A stretch of DNA of 64,000 nt, taken from positions 29,036 through 93,035 of the forward strand of contig CANQWD010000010.1 of the NCBI GenBank assembly GCA_947627465.1, read 5' to 3'. Under the pieces are notes generated by a model. It saw only the letters and a list, made by a program, of their open reading frames with translations, was not told the origin of the DNA and searched no databases. How positions within the stretch are numbered: the stretch's first letter is position 1; every line of letters starts with the position of its first letter. Source of the stretch: an uncultured Clostridia bacterium (lineage in GTDB: Bacteria; Bacillota; Clostridia; Oscillospirales; Ruminococcaceae). A program made the position numbers and the translations under genes. Below are positions 1 to 7,297 of the stretch, one piece after another.

Positions 1-237
1 AAGGACGACCTCGTCTGCATACGTTACGATAACAAGGAGCTGCTCTCGCAAGAGGACGCGGAACGTTACGACGCCGAAGATAAGCGCACCGTTTCGATAT
101 TTTGCGGAATATTGGCGGCATTCTGGCTTATATATGTAGCGGTGTCCGTTTACGTTATGTGTAACGCAGAGCGGTTTCCGCGGCTTATAAAGTGGTTTGT
201 AAAGCCGAGTTACCTTACAAGACCGCCGAGAAGATAA
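1..237 (+). CDS. C-terminal part of a membrane protein (truncated by window edge)
   Basis: Frame 1 is open from the first base to a TAA, giving 78 residues without a visible start, so this is the 3' end of a longer gene. It holds a charged stretch (KELLSQEDAERY), one clear hydrophobic segment of about 20 residues (FCGILAAFWLIYVAVSVYVM) and a short basic tail ending RPPRR, so the protein ends in the cytoplasm after a last membrane span. No family is recognisable from this fragment. The next gene starts 15 bp later and is probably in the same transcript. Confidence 0.6.
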   Translation, partial: KDDLVCIRYDNKELLSQEDAERYDAEDKRTVSIFCGILAAFWLIYVAVSVYVMCNAERFPRLIKWFVKPSYLTRPPRR

Positions 238-252
238 AGTGAGGAATTAAAA

Positions 253-702
253 ATGGAAGATCACACGGAGCTTTGGGACGACTATTCGATAGAGTTCTGT
301 AAAAAGTTGGAGTACGGCTGTAACGGCGATTGGAAAAGGCTCGACCCCGACGAACAGGAGATAGCCGCGCTGTGGAAATTGGTTGTCGATACCAACAACG
401 GCGGCTTTGAGCAGTTTTTTACTAATTGGGGCTACGAGTGCTATTGGTACGCTATGCGCGGTATTCAGAGAATGGGTTATACGGAACTTCTCGAACTGCT
501 TCACGGTACTTATATGAATGTGTTTAATAAGTTCCGCGAGGACGCGCGGCTTACTTACTATTCGGATATTTTCGATTACCTCACTGACGAGGACGAGAAT
601 ATCCTTATGGAGACTAACACCGCGTTTTGGGAGCAGCACGGCGAGCGGCTTTGTAAGGATGCGTATGAGTTTTATCACGACAAATTGAAAAAATCTACGT
701 AA
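253..702 (+). CDS. DUF4375 (DMP19-like) family protein, copy 1
   Basis: A 149-residue soluble, acidic protein. The core reads LDPDEQEIAALWKLVVDTNNGGFEQFF followed by a Trp-rich NWGYECYWYAMRGI, the pattern of the DUF4375 family, whose best-known relatives include the DNA-mimic protein DMP19. No membrane segment or signal peptide is present. The ATG has GAGG upstream (gtgaggaatt). It is closely related to the next gene (872..1312), so the two are tandem duplicates separated by a palindromic element. DNA mimicry here is only an extrapolation from one family member; most DUF4375 proteins have no known function. Confidence 0.75.
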   Translation: MEDHTELWDDYSIEFCKKLEYGCNGDWKRLDPDEQEIAALWKLVVDTNNGGFEQFFTNWGYECYWYAMRGIQRMGYTELLELLHGTYMNVFNKFREDARLTYYSDIFDYLTDEDENILMETNTAFWEQHGERLCKDAYEFYHDKLKKST

Positions 703-736
703 CATTTGGCTAAATGCAGCAATGCGGCGGCGCATA

Positions 737-852
737 AATTTCAAAAAGTGTCAAAATTTTGCGAAGCGAAATTTTGACCGGTCTTGAGTTTGAAGCGCAA
801 CGGAGGGAGCGAAGCGACCGCAGTGAGCATTAAAACTCAAGATTTTGAAATT
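737..852. repeat. Nested palindromic element A (three-way-junction type)
   Basis: Outer arms aatttcaaaa (737-746) and ttttgaaatt (843-852) enclose two further hairpins: gtcaaaattttgc with gcgaaattttgac (750-778) and cttgagttt with aaactcaag (783-791 / 833-841). The second hairpin is capped by the purine-rich word gagcgaagcga. The element ends about 10 bp before the Shine-Dalgarno (aaggag) of the next gene. It shares sequence and architecture with the element at 12366..12483. Confidence 0.85.
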
Positions 853-871
853 ATTTAAATAAGGAGATAAA

Positions 872-1312
872 ATGGAAGAATACAGTGAGATTTGGGACGA
901 ATTTGCCATTGAGTATAACGACAAACTTGAAAGTGAATGCAATGGTGATTGGGAAAAGCTCAATGAGACGGAAAAGGAAATAGCGGCGCTTTGGAAGCTG
1001 ACAGCGGACGTGTTCAACGAAGGCTTGCTGGAGTTTTTCGTAAATTGGGGTTACGATTGTTATACTTACGCTATGCGCGGGATAAAGCGCGTGGGCTGTG
1101 ATGAATTGTACAAGCTGCTCGATAATGCGTACAAGAAAGTATTGGACAAGTTTAAAAACGATAAGCGGATAAAGTCTTATGAAGATATTTTGCAGTATCT
1201 TTCCGAGAGCGACAATGAGATACTCGAGGATGTTTTCGATAAGTTTGACGAGAAATACGGCGAGGAACTTTGCGAAGCAGCGTATAAATTCTACAGCGGC
1301 AAGGCTGAGTGA
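872..1312 (+). CDS. DUF4375 (DMP19-like) family protein, copy 2
   Basis: A 146-residue paralogue of the gene at 253..702: the N-terminus (MEEYSEIWDEFAIEYNDKLE) and core (EKEIAALWKLTADVFNEGLLEFFVNWGYDCYTYAMRGI) align almost without gaps. It is soluble and acidic, and ends in a KFYSGKAE tail. An aaggag ribosome site lies 6 bp before the ATG, just after palindromic element A. The gene ends 16 bp before speE, so co-transcription is likely. The product's role is unknown. Confidence 0.75.
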   Translation: MEEYSEIWDEFAIEYNDKLESECNGDWEKLNETEKEIAALWKLTADVFNEGLLEFFVNWGYDCYTYAMRGIKRVGCDELYKLLDNAYKKVLDKFKNDKRIKSYEDILQYLSESDNEILEDVFDKFDEKYGEELCEAAYKFYSGKAE

Positions 1313-1328
1313 CAAAAGGCGGGTTAAT

Positions 1329-2180
1329 ATGGAGCTTTGGTTTACGGAAAATCACACGGAAAGCGTGCGGTTCTCGATAAAGATAGAGCGGCACTTGGTG
1401 TCGGAGCAAAGCGAGTTTCAGAAGATAGATATTATGGAAAGTTCGGAATTGGGGCGCATTCTTGTGCTGGACGGCTTTCTTATGCTCACCGAAAAGGACG
1501 AGTATATTTATCACGAGATGATAACTCACGTGCCGATGTCGGTAAATCCCGAGATAAAGCGCGTTTTGGTTATCGGCGGCGGCGACGGCGGCGCTGTTCG
1601 CGAACTTTGCCGTTTTAAGAGCGTGGAGCACATCGACCTTGTGGAGATTGACAGGCGCGTTGTGGAATTGTGCCGAGAGTATCTGCCGTTTACCGCGTGT
1701 TCTCTTGACGATCCGCGCGTGCATATTCACTATGAGGACGGCTTAAAATTCGTTCGCCGAGCGGAAAACGAATACGATCTTATAATCGTTGACAGTACAG
1801 ACCCGTTCGGTCCCGGCGAGGGATTGTTTACAAAAGAATTTTACGGAAATTGTTACAAGGCGCTGAACGACACGGGAATACTTGTGAATCAGCACGAGAG
1901 CACGTTCTACGACGAGTACGCTCGGGCGATGAAACGCGCTCACGAGCGTATCAAGAGCTTTTTCCCGACGGCGCTTGTGTATCAGGCGCATATCCCGACT
2001 TATCCGAGTGGGCAATGGCTTTTCGGGTTTGCCTCGAAGAAGTTCCACCCCGTGAAAGATCAAAACGCGGATTGGTGGGTCTCTCAAGGATTAAAGACCA
2101 AGTATTACAACAGATTTGTGCACAGCGGCTGTTTCGCGTTGCCGAACAACGTGCGGGACGTTCTCGCGGGGAGAGTGTGA
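1329..2180 (+). CDS. speE: Polyamine aminopropyltransferase (spermidine synthase)
   Basis: This 283-residue protein should transfer an aminopropyl group from decarboxylated S-adenosylmethionine to putrescine in the cytoplasm. It begins MELWFTENHTESVRFSIK and carries the nucleotide-binding signature VIGGGDGGAVREL, the acidic EIDRRVVELC strand and the YDLIIVDSTDPFGPGEGLFT active-site block of the family; length is normal. The ORF track starts at 1179 inside the previous gene; the ATG at 1329 matches the family N-terminus and was chosen. Two genes of the alternative carboxyspermidine route lie within 6 kb (3396..4601 and 7298..8428). No speD is visible in the window. Confidence 0.93.
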   Translation: MELWFTENHTESVRFSIKIERHLVSEQSEFQKIDIMESSELGRILVLDGFLMLTEKDEYIYHEMITHVPMSVNPEIKRVLVIGGGDGGAVRELCRFKSVEHIDLVEIDRRVVELCREYLPFTACSLDDPRVHIHYEDGLKFVRRAENEYDLIIVDSTDPFGPGEGLFTKEFYGNCYKALNDTGILVNQHESTFYDEYARAMKRAHERIKSFFPTALVYQAHIPTYPSGQWLFGFASKKFHPVKDQNADWWVSQGLKTKYYNRFVHSGCFALPNNVRDVLAGRV

Positions 2181-2195
2181 ATTTAAGGAGGTAAC

Positions 2196-2528
2196 ATGGA
2201 TAATAAAGAACTTGACGAACAGGAAGAACGAAAAATGCAGATCAAATCCGTTAAGATGACGGGAATCGTGGTTATGTCGGCAATGGTGCTGCTTGCGGTG
2301 AGCTTTGTTATACTCGGAGTTACGGTATCCGCGCAGTATCCGCAGAGACTTGCTTTTCTTATCGCGGCGGCGGGGGCGGGATTGCTCACGGCTGTGGCAA
2401 CGGGGCTTACGCTTTTGCGCGTGGATAAACTTAAAAGCCGCAGATCGCTGATGATCGGCGGCGGCTGTATGCTGTTGGGGCTTGCCGTTATGCTGACGTT
2501 GGCGCTTATCGGGTTGTTGAGCAATTGA
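2196..2528 (+). CDS. Small integral membrane protein, unknown function
   Basis: 110 residues. A charged N-terminal stretch of about 22 residues (DNKELDEQEERKMQIKSVK) is followed by three hydrophobic segments at roughly 24-46, 52-72 and 84-108. The start is supported by taaggaggt six bases upstream. The gene lies 15 bp after speE on the same strand and is probably translated from the same mRNA. No catalytic motif or known family was recognised. Confidence 0.7.
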   Translation: MDNKELDEQEERKMQIKSVKMTGIVVMSAMVLLAVSFVILGVTVSAQYPQRLAFLIAAAGAGLLTAVATGLTLLRVDKLKSRRSLMIGGGCMLLGLAVMLTLALIGLLSN

Positions 2529-2565
2529 CAATTGACAGTTATTGTTTGTAATTGAATGACTGCCG
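2519..2565. repeat. TTGACA-type intergenic repeat, copy 1
   Basis: The word ttgaca occurs twice in tandem (gcaattgacaattgacagttattg), followed by attgaatgactgccgc. The same string recurs, with changes, after the next gene at 3288. It overlaps the stop codon region of the preceding gene. Confidence 0.65.
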
Positions 2566-2638
2566 CACCGAGAGAGCGTTTTCGCAAGTCTAAAATCGCA
2601 GTTTACACGAAATAAAATTTTTACGAGGAGAAATTATT

Positions 2639-3286
2639 ATGAATGGAAAAGTTGTGCCGGGGGTTATAGTTATGGCGGCAATTTCGCTGTTTCTTATTAT
2701 CTCCGGAGCGGTATCGCTGTTGAAGAACGGCTCCGCTTCTCCCGAAAGCGCGGGCAAGGGCGATGTTTGCGAGTTTTCATCTGTTTATGCTGTTGAGGCT
2801 CTGGAGATCAAACATTCCGTAAACCTCATTCCTACGGGCAAAGACCATTATTATCTTATGATAGCGTCCGACAACAGTGTAGCTCCTTTTCTTGTGAGAG
2901 CAAAGCCCTCTTTCATAGAAAAGAACTTCGTGGGCGGCATAGCGATGCTCGGTTCGCAGAAAATCAAGGGCAAGGTAACGCGGCTGAATTATAAAGCGGC
3001 TTCGGAAGTAAGCTCGATAAATTCAAAGCTGCTTGCCGAAAGCTTGATATCATCGGGCGAAGAACTGGACAAGTACTATTACATAGATATGCGCTATAAG
3101 GAGTTCGGCGGACTGCGAATTCTTTGCGGCATAGGATTTGCGGCGCTGGTTGCCGTCGGCTTTATCGGCGGCAGAAGCGGCACGCTCGGCAAGGGTGGCA
3201 ACAAACTTTTGGGCGGTGTTTTCTTGATTTTGACGCTCGGTTTGTTGGTGCTTATGCTCTATACGTTAAGTATGAGCGGAATTTGA
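2639..3286 (+). CDS. Two-to-three-span membrane protein, unknown function
   Basis: 215 residues. An N-terminal span (VVPGVIVMAAISLFLIISGAVSLL) is followed by an approximately 125-residue domain predicted to lie outside the membrane (VNLIPTGKDHYYLMIASDN, FVGGIAMLGSQKIKGKV) and two C-terminal spans near 160-180 and 193-213. The arrangement resembles small Clostridial membrane proteins with an extracytoplasmic beta-rich domain; no enzyme motif is seen. The start has cgaggag upstream. TTGACA-type repeats flank the gene on both sides. Confidence 0.7.
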   Translation: MNGKVVPGVIVMAAISLFLIISGAVSLLKNGSASPESAGKGDVCEFSSVYAVEALEIKHSVNLIPTGKDHYYLMIASDNSVAPFLVRAKPSFIEKNFVGGIAMLGSQKIKGKVTRLNYKAASEVSSINSKLLAESLISSGEELDKYYYIDMRYKEFGGLRILCGIGFAALVAVGFIGGRSGTLGKGGNKLLGGVFLILTLGLLVLMLYTLSMSGI

Positions 3287-3287
3287 G

Positions 3288-3360
3288 CAATTGACAATGT
3301 ACAGTTGACAGTTATTATTTGAAATTGAAACGCTGCCGCTTTGCGCGGCAATAACCGTCA
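3288..3360. repeat. TTGACA-type intergenic repeat, copy 2
   Basis: gcaattgacaatgtacagttgacag is followed by attgaaacgctgccgc and a small GC hairpin (gccgctttgcgcggc). The 3' part matches copy 1 (attgaatgactgccgc), so the conserved unit is longer than the ttgaca words. Confidence 0.65.
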
Positions 3361-3395
3361 AGTTTTGTATAATTTTGAATTAAGGAGAAAGAACT

Positions 3396-4601
3396 ATGGC
3401 ACACAGAGCAATGATTATAGGAGCGGGCGGCGTTGCGAGCGTAGCGGTCGCGAAATGCTGTCAAAACAGCGAGGTATTTGGAGAAATTATGATAGCCAGC
3501 CGTACTAAAGCAAAGTGCGACGCGCTTAAAGAGCGTTTTCAGCCGACAACCAAGACCGTTATCTCAACGGCGGCGGTGAACGCCGACAATGTTCCCGAGC
3601 TTGTGGCTCTCATTAAGGAGTACAAGCCCGAGATAGTTATGAATATAGCGCTTCCGTATCAGGATTTGCATATTATGGACGCTTGCCTTGAATGTAAAGT
3701 GGACTACCTTGACACGGCAAATTACGAGCCGGAGGACACGGCGAAGTTTGAGTATTCGTGGCAGTGGGCGTACCGTGAGCGCTTTGAGAAAGCGGGTATC
3801 ACGGCGGTTTTGGGCTGCGGCTTCGACCCGGGAGTTACGGGAGTGTTCTCGGCTTACGCTCAGAAGCACGAGTTCGACGAGATAAACTATATTGATATTC
3901 TCGACTGCAACGGCGGCGACCACGGCTATCCGTTCGCTACCAACTTCAATCCCGAAATAAATATCCGCGAGGTATCGGCTAAAGGCTCCTACATTGAGGA
4001 CGGCAAGTGGGTCGAAACAGAGCCTATGGAGATAAAGCGCGTCTACAACTTTAAGGGCGTTGGCAAAAAGGATATGTATCTGCTCCACCACGAGGAGTTG
4101 GAGAGCCTTGCGCTCAACATCAAGGGAATTAAGCGCATACGCTTCTTTATGACATTCGGACAGAGTTACCTAACTCATTTAAAGTGCTTAGAGGACGTCG
4201 GAATGACCTCTATCGAGCCGATTATGTTCGAGGGCAAAGAGATAGTGCCGCTTCAGTTTCTTAAAGCCGTGCTTCCCGACCCCGCATCGCTCGGTCCGAG
4301 AACCAAGGGCAAGACAAATATCGGCTGCATATTCCAAGGCAAAAAGGACGGCAAACCCAAAAACTACTACCTCTACAACATCTGCGACCACCAAGAGTGC
4401 TACAAGGAAGTCGGCTCTCAGGCGATTTCCTACACAACGGGAGTTCCCGCGATGATAGGCGCGGCTATGGTGCTCACAGGCAAGTGGAAAAAGCCGGGCG
4501 TGTTCAACGTTGAGGAGTTCGATCCCGATCACTTTATGGAGAACCTCAACAAGTGGGGCTTGCCGTGGGAGGAAAACCGAGACCCCGTTTTGGTGGACTA
4601 A
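3396..4601 (+). CDS. Carboxynorspermidine/carboxyspermidine synthase (saccharopine dehydrogenase family)
   Basis: 401 residues. The N-terminal Rossmann fold is marked by MIIGAGGVASVAVAKCC, and later blocks such as VLGCGFDPGVTGVF and DCNGGDHGYPFATNFNPEINIRE are those of the saccharopine-dehydrogenase-like enzymes that reductively condense aspartate semialdehyde with putrescine or diaminopropane. The product would be decarboxylated by NspC, encoded downstream at 7298..8428. The pairing of the two families in one neighbourhood supports the polyamine assignment over lysine biosynthesis. taaggag precedes the ATG. The exact diamine substrate cannot be told from sequence. Confidence 0.9.
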   Translation: MAHRAMIIGAGGVASVAVAKCCQNSEVFGEIMIASRTKAKCDALKERFQPTTKTVISTAAVNADNVPELVALIKEYKPEIVMNIALPYQDLHIMDACLECKVDYLDTANYEPEDTAKFEYSWQWAYRERFEKAGITAVLGCGFDPGVTGVFSAYAQKHEFDEINYIDILDCNGGDHGYPFATNFNPEINIREVSAKGSYIEDGKWVETEPMEIKRVYNFKGVGKKDMYLLHHEELESLALNIKGIKRIRFFMTFGQSYLTHLKCLEDVGMTSIEPIMFEGKEIVPLQFLKAVLPDPASLGPRTKGKTNIGCIFQGKKDGKPKNYYLYNICDHQECYKEVGSQAISYTTGVPAMIGAAMVLTGKWKKPGVFNVEEFDPDHFMENLNKWGLPWEENRDPVLVD

Positions 4602-4621
4602 ATGTTTAGGAGAAATATATT

Positions 4622-5038
4622 ATGCCAATATCCAAAATAAAAGCCGTTTTTTCAAGCGATATTCAAGAGGTGTGGAACGTTGTCACTTGCCCTCAAAACT
4701 ACGCGGCTTGGCGCAGTGATTTAAGCAAAACCGAGATATTGGACGACAACCGCTTTGTTGAATACACCAAAGACGGCTACGCGACAACATTCACGATAAC
4801 GCTGACCGAGCCGTTAAAACGTTGGGAATTTGATATGGAAAACGGCAATATGCGCGGTCACTGGATGGGCGTTTTCAGTCAAAACGGTAATGAGACCGAA
4901 GTGGAATTTACGGAAGACGTAACGGCAAAAAAGCTGTTTATGAAGCCGTTTGTAAAGTCGTATTTGAAGAAACAACAGACGGCGTTTGTTACGGATATGA
5001 AAAAGGCATTGTCGGACGGTTTTTCATTTGGAGGATAA
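4622..5038 (+). CDS. SRPBCC-family (START-like) protein
   Basis: 138 residues. MPISKIKAVFSSDIQEVWNVVTCPQNYAAWRSDL is the typical opening of the helix-grip SRPBCC/polyketide cyclase superfamily, followed by an antiparallel strand pattern (YATTFTITLTEPLKRWEFDME) and a C-terminal long helix rich in Lys. Such proteins bind hydrophobic ligands; the ligand is unknown here. It starts 20 bp after the dehydrogenase with taggag upstream, and its stop lies one base before the start of the next gene. Confidence 0.75.
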   Translation: MPISKIKAVFSSDIQEVWNVVTCPQNYAAWRSDLSKTEILDDNRFVEYTKDGYATTFTITLTEPLKRWEFDMENGNMRGHWMGVFSQNGNETEVEFTEDVTAKKLFMKPFVKSYLKKQQTAFVTDMKKALSDGFSFGG

Positions 5039-5039
5039 A

Positions 5040-5432
5040 ATGACGGAACGGGAATTTAAATCAAAGGCGACCGAGCTTGTAAAAGTTATCATAAATAATA
5101 TTGCGGATAAAAAATATGCCGAGCTTGCGGCTGCTGCTCAAATACATTCTTCTTGGGTGGAAGCGGGGCAAACGCAGGAGCAGGCGTTTTCAGAGTTTGG
5201 AAAATGGCTTGACGAACAGCTTGCTATGTGGGCGGAGGATGAGGAAAAGGAGTTCGTTATCGACCGTTTTGACGAAGCCTGTCTGGGAGATATTGAATTG
5301 GAGGAGGATAACACTTCTTTTACCACTTATAACCCCACAAACTCCGGAGAGGAGCTTGATCTTTGGTTTGAAATAGCTTTTAAAGTTGAAGAAAACGGAG
5401 AAATAACGGCAGCGCTTAATGTGAATTTTTAA
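5040..5432 (+). CDS. Hypothetical acidic soluble protein
   Basis: 130 residues, rich in Glu. The ORF track begins at a TTG at 5028, but the ATG at 5040 has a perfect GGAGG five bases upstream and lies one base after the previous stop, so translational coupling is likely. An N-terminal helix (EREFKSKATELVKVIINNIADKKY) precedes a W/E-rich middle and a beta-rich tail ending FEIAFKVEENGEITAALNVNF. No known family recognised; no membrane segment. Confidence 0.7.
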   Translation: MTEREFKSKATELVKVIINNIADKKYAELAAAAQIHSSWVEAGQTQEQAFSEFGKWLDEQLAMWAEDEEKEFVIDRFDEACLGDIELEEDNTSFTTYNPTNSGEELDLWFEIAFKVEENGEITAALNVNF

Positions 5433-5461
5433 AATTCGCGCGGCGGTAAGGAGAGCTTTCA

Positions 5462-5854
5462 ATGAAACATAAGGTAAAAGTGACCGTGATAGACAAAAAG
5501 CTGTACCCCGAATTACAAGCGCAGTATTGCGCCGACCCCAATTCGGGAGAATGTCCTTGCTATAACGTCGGCGACGAGTTTATCTTTGAGAGAGACGACT
5601 TAAACGACCATTTCTGGCACGGCGGCTTAAATACGCTTGTAAAAACAAACGCCGACCCCGATACCGTTGCGGGCGGTCCGAAAATGCCGCATTGCTCCGA
5701 GATGTGGGACGCCGTTTCAAGATATATCTATACGGGTTTGCAGGGCGGCTCGATAATGCGCGGCTGGATGAAAGACGAAAACGTGATGATAGCGTGCTGC
5801 TCCGACGGCACGCGCCCCGTAGTTTTCAAAATAGAGCGGATAGATTACGAATGA
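5462..5854 (+). CDS. TIGR04076 family protein
   Basis: 130 residues. The layout of conserved cysteines (YCADPNSGECPCYNVGDEF, later MPHCSEMWDAVSRYIY and MIACCSDGTRPVVFKI) matches the small TIGR04076 family found in many anaerobes, whose function is unknown. The Cys pattern suggests metal binding, which is inference. ggagag precedes the ATG. It sits in a run of short-spaced same-strand genes with the antiporter gene beginning 25 bp downstream. Confidence 0.75.
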   Translation: MKHKVKVTVIDKKLYPELQAQYCADPNSGECPCYNVGDEFIFERDDLNDHFWHGGLNTLVKTNADPDTVAGGPKMPHCSEMWDAVSRYIYTGLQGGSIMRGWMKDENVMIACCSDGTRPVVFKIERIDYE

Positions 5855-5879
5855 GAATTTTTCGCAAAGGAGTCACAAA

Positions 5880-6830
5880 ATGTTTTTAGCTGTAATTCTG
5901 CTTTTAGTGGGCTTTGTCCTGCTCGTCAAGGGCGCGGACATCTTTGTTGACGGAAGTTCGGGAATAGCCCGAAAGCTCAAAATACCGTCTATAGTCATCG
6001 GGCTTACGATAGTTGCAATGGGAACTTCCGCTCCCGAGGCGGCGGTAAGCATAATTGCGGGCGTTCGCGGCTCTAACGATATAGCGGTGGGCAACGTAAT
6101 TGGCTCGAATATGTTCAACCTCTTGGGAGTGCTGGGCATTGCGGCGCTTATAAAGCCCGTCCGCGTGGACGGCGAGATCGTAAAGAAACAGTTTCCGTTT
6201 ATGCTGGTCGCAACGGCGGTATTGGCTTTTTCGGCGTTCGACGTGAAATTCGGAAACGGCGAGGCTAACGTGATTTCTCGAAACGAAGCGGTTATTATGA
6301 TAATTTTGCTTGGTATCTTTCTTTATTCGATAGTCACTTTTGCATTAAACAACCGTCAGCCCGAACCCGAGAACGCAAAGCCCGTCAGTCTTCCGAAGAG
6401 CATAATATTCACGATATTGGGACTTGTCGGGATAGTCATAGGCGGCGAGTTGGTGGTAAACAACGCGAAAACCATAGCTATCGGCTTAGGAATGAGCGAG
6501 ACCTTAGCGGGGCTTACGATAGTCGCCGTGGGAACATCTCTTCCAGAACTTGTAACGAGCATTGTCGCCGCGAGAAAGGGAGAGAGCGACATCGCGGTCG
6601 GTAACGTCGTCGGCTCTAATGTGTTTAATATCCTGTTCGTGCTGGCGGCTTCCGCGGCTATCACGCCTATGAATATAAATGCGCAGGGGCTTACCGACTT
6701 GCTCATTCTTTTGTGCGTTTCGATACTCGGCTATATCTTCTGCTTTACAAACAAGACGGTAAGCCGCGTTGAGGGCGGAATTCTGGTCGCGCTTTACGGC
6801 GGGTATATGGCGTATGCGATAATACGCTAA
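5880..6830 (+). CDS. Calcium/sodium antiporter, YrbG-type CaCA family
   Basis: 316 residues with about ten membrane spans in two inverted halves. Each half carries the alpha-repeat signature of the cation/Ca2+ exchanger superfamily: GTSAPEAAVSIIAG...GNVIGSNMFNLLGV in the first and GTSLPELVTSIVAARKG...GNVVGSNVFNILFV in the second. The acidic residue in each repeat that coordinates the cation is present. It should exchange Na+ or H+ for Ca2+ across the cytoplasmic membrane. The start has aaaggag upstream. A TTGACA repeat follows the stop. Confidence 0.9.
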   Translation: MFLAVILLLVGFVLLVKGADIFVDGSSGIARKLKIPSIVIGLTIVAMGTSAPEAAVSIIAGVRGSNDIAVGNVIGSNMFNLLGVLGIAALIKPVRVDGEIVKKQFPFMLVATAVLAFSAFDVKFGNGEANVISRNEAVIMIILLGIFLYSIVTFALNNRQPEPENAKPVSLPKSIIFTILGLVGIVIGGELVVNNAKTIAIGLGMSETLAGLTIVAVGTSLPELVTSIVAARKGESDIAVGNVVGSNVFNILFVLAASAAITPMNINAQGLTDLLILLCVSILGYIFCFTNKTVSRVEGGILVALYGGYMAYAIIR

Positions 6831-6912
6831 ATAATTGACAGTTGACAATGTACAGTTGACAATTTCGGTTGCGCTTCGCGCGATTTGGATTGTCCGCAAG
6901 TCGGATAATAAA
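6831..6912. repeat. TTGACA-type intergenic repeat, copy 3
   Basis: Three ttgaca words in 40 bp (aattgacagttgacaatgta, then cagttgacaatttcgg) followed by a small hairpin, gcgcttcgcgc. It fills most of the gap between the antiporter gene and the next ORF. Confidence 0.65.
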
Positions 6913-6929
6913 CTTTTAAGGAGAATTAG

Positions 6930-7289
6930 ATGAGCGTTGATTTGGATTTTTGGAGATATAAAGAGGGCGCGGCGCACGACAACGATAAGGTTTACAGTTC
7001 GGCTTGCTGCGACGGTGAAACGGTCGAGGGCTTGGAAGATCTTCCGATAAAGGATATATTGAAAAAGGTAACGACCGTCTTTTCGGATTGGGAAGCTGTA
7101 AGCGAGAATATTTACGAAAAAGGCGACGCGTCCTTTGAGATCTCTGTTACTTCACAGACCGTGCGGTTCGACTGCTACGGCGTTTCCGAAGATAATATGA
7201 ATCGGCTTATCGACATAATGGCGGAGTTCGGCTGTCCGCTTTACGACCCGCAAATTTCAACAAGATTTGATTCGTGGACAGACAGGTGA
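6930..7289 (+). CDS. Hypothetical protein, 119 aa
   Basis: A small acidic protein beginning MSVDLDFWRYKEGAAHDNDKVYSSACCDGE, with a central helix (DLPIKDILKKVTTVF) and a C-terminal ferredoxin-like alternation ending CPLYDPQISTRFDSWTD. No membrane segment or known domain was recognised. taaggag lies 7 bp before the ATG. It ends 8 bp before nspC and supplies nspC's Shine-Dalgarno within its last codons, so it is likely in the same transcript. Confidence 0.65.
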   Translation: MSVDLDFWRYKEGAAHDNDKVYSSACCDGETVEGLEDLPIKDILKKVTTVFSDWEAVSENIYEKGDASFEISVTSQTVRFDCYGVSEDNMNRLIDIMAEFGCPLYDPQISTRFDSWTDR

Positions 7290-7297
7290 ACACCGCA

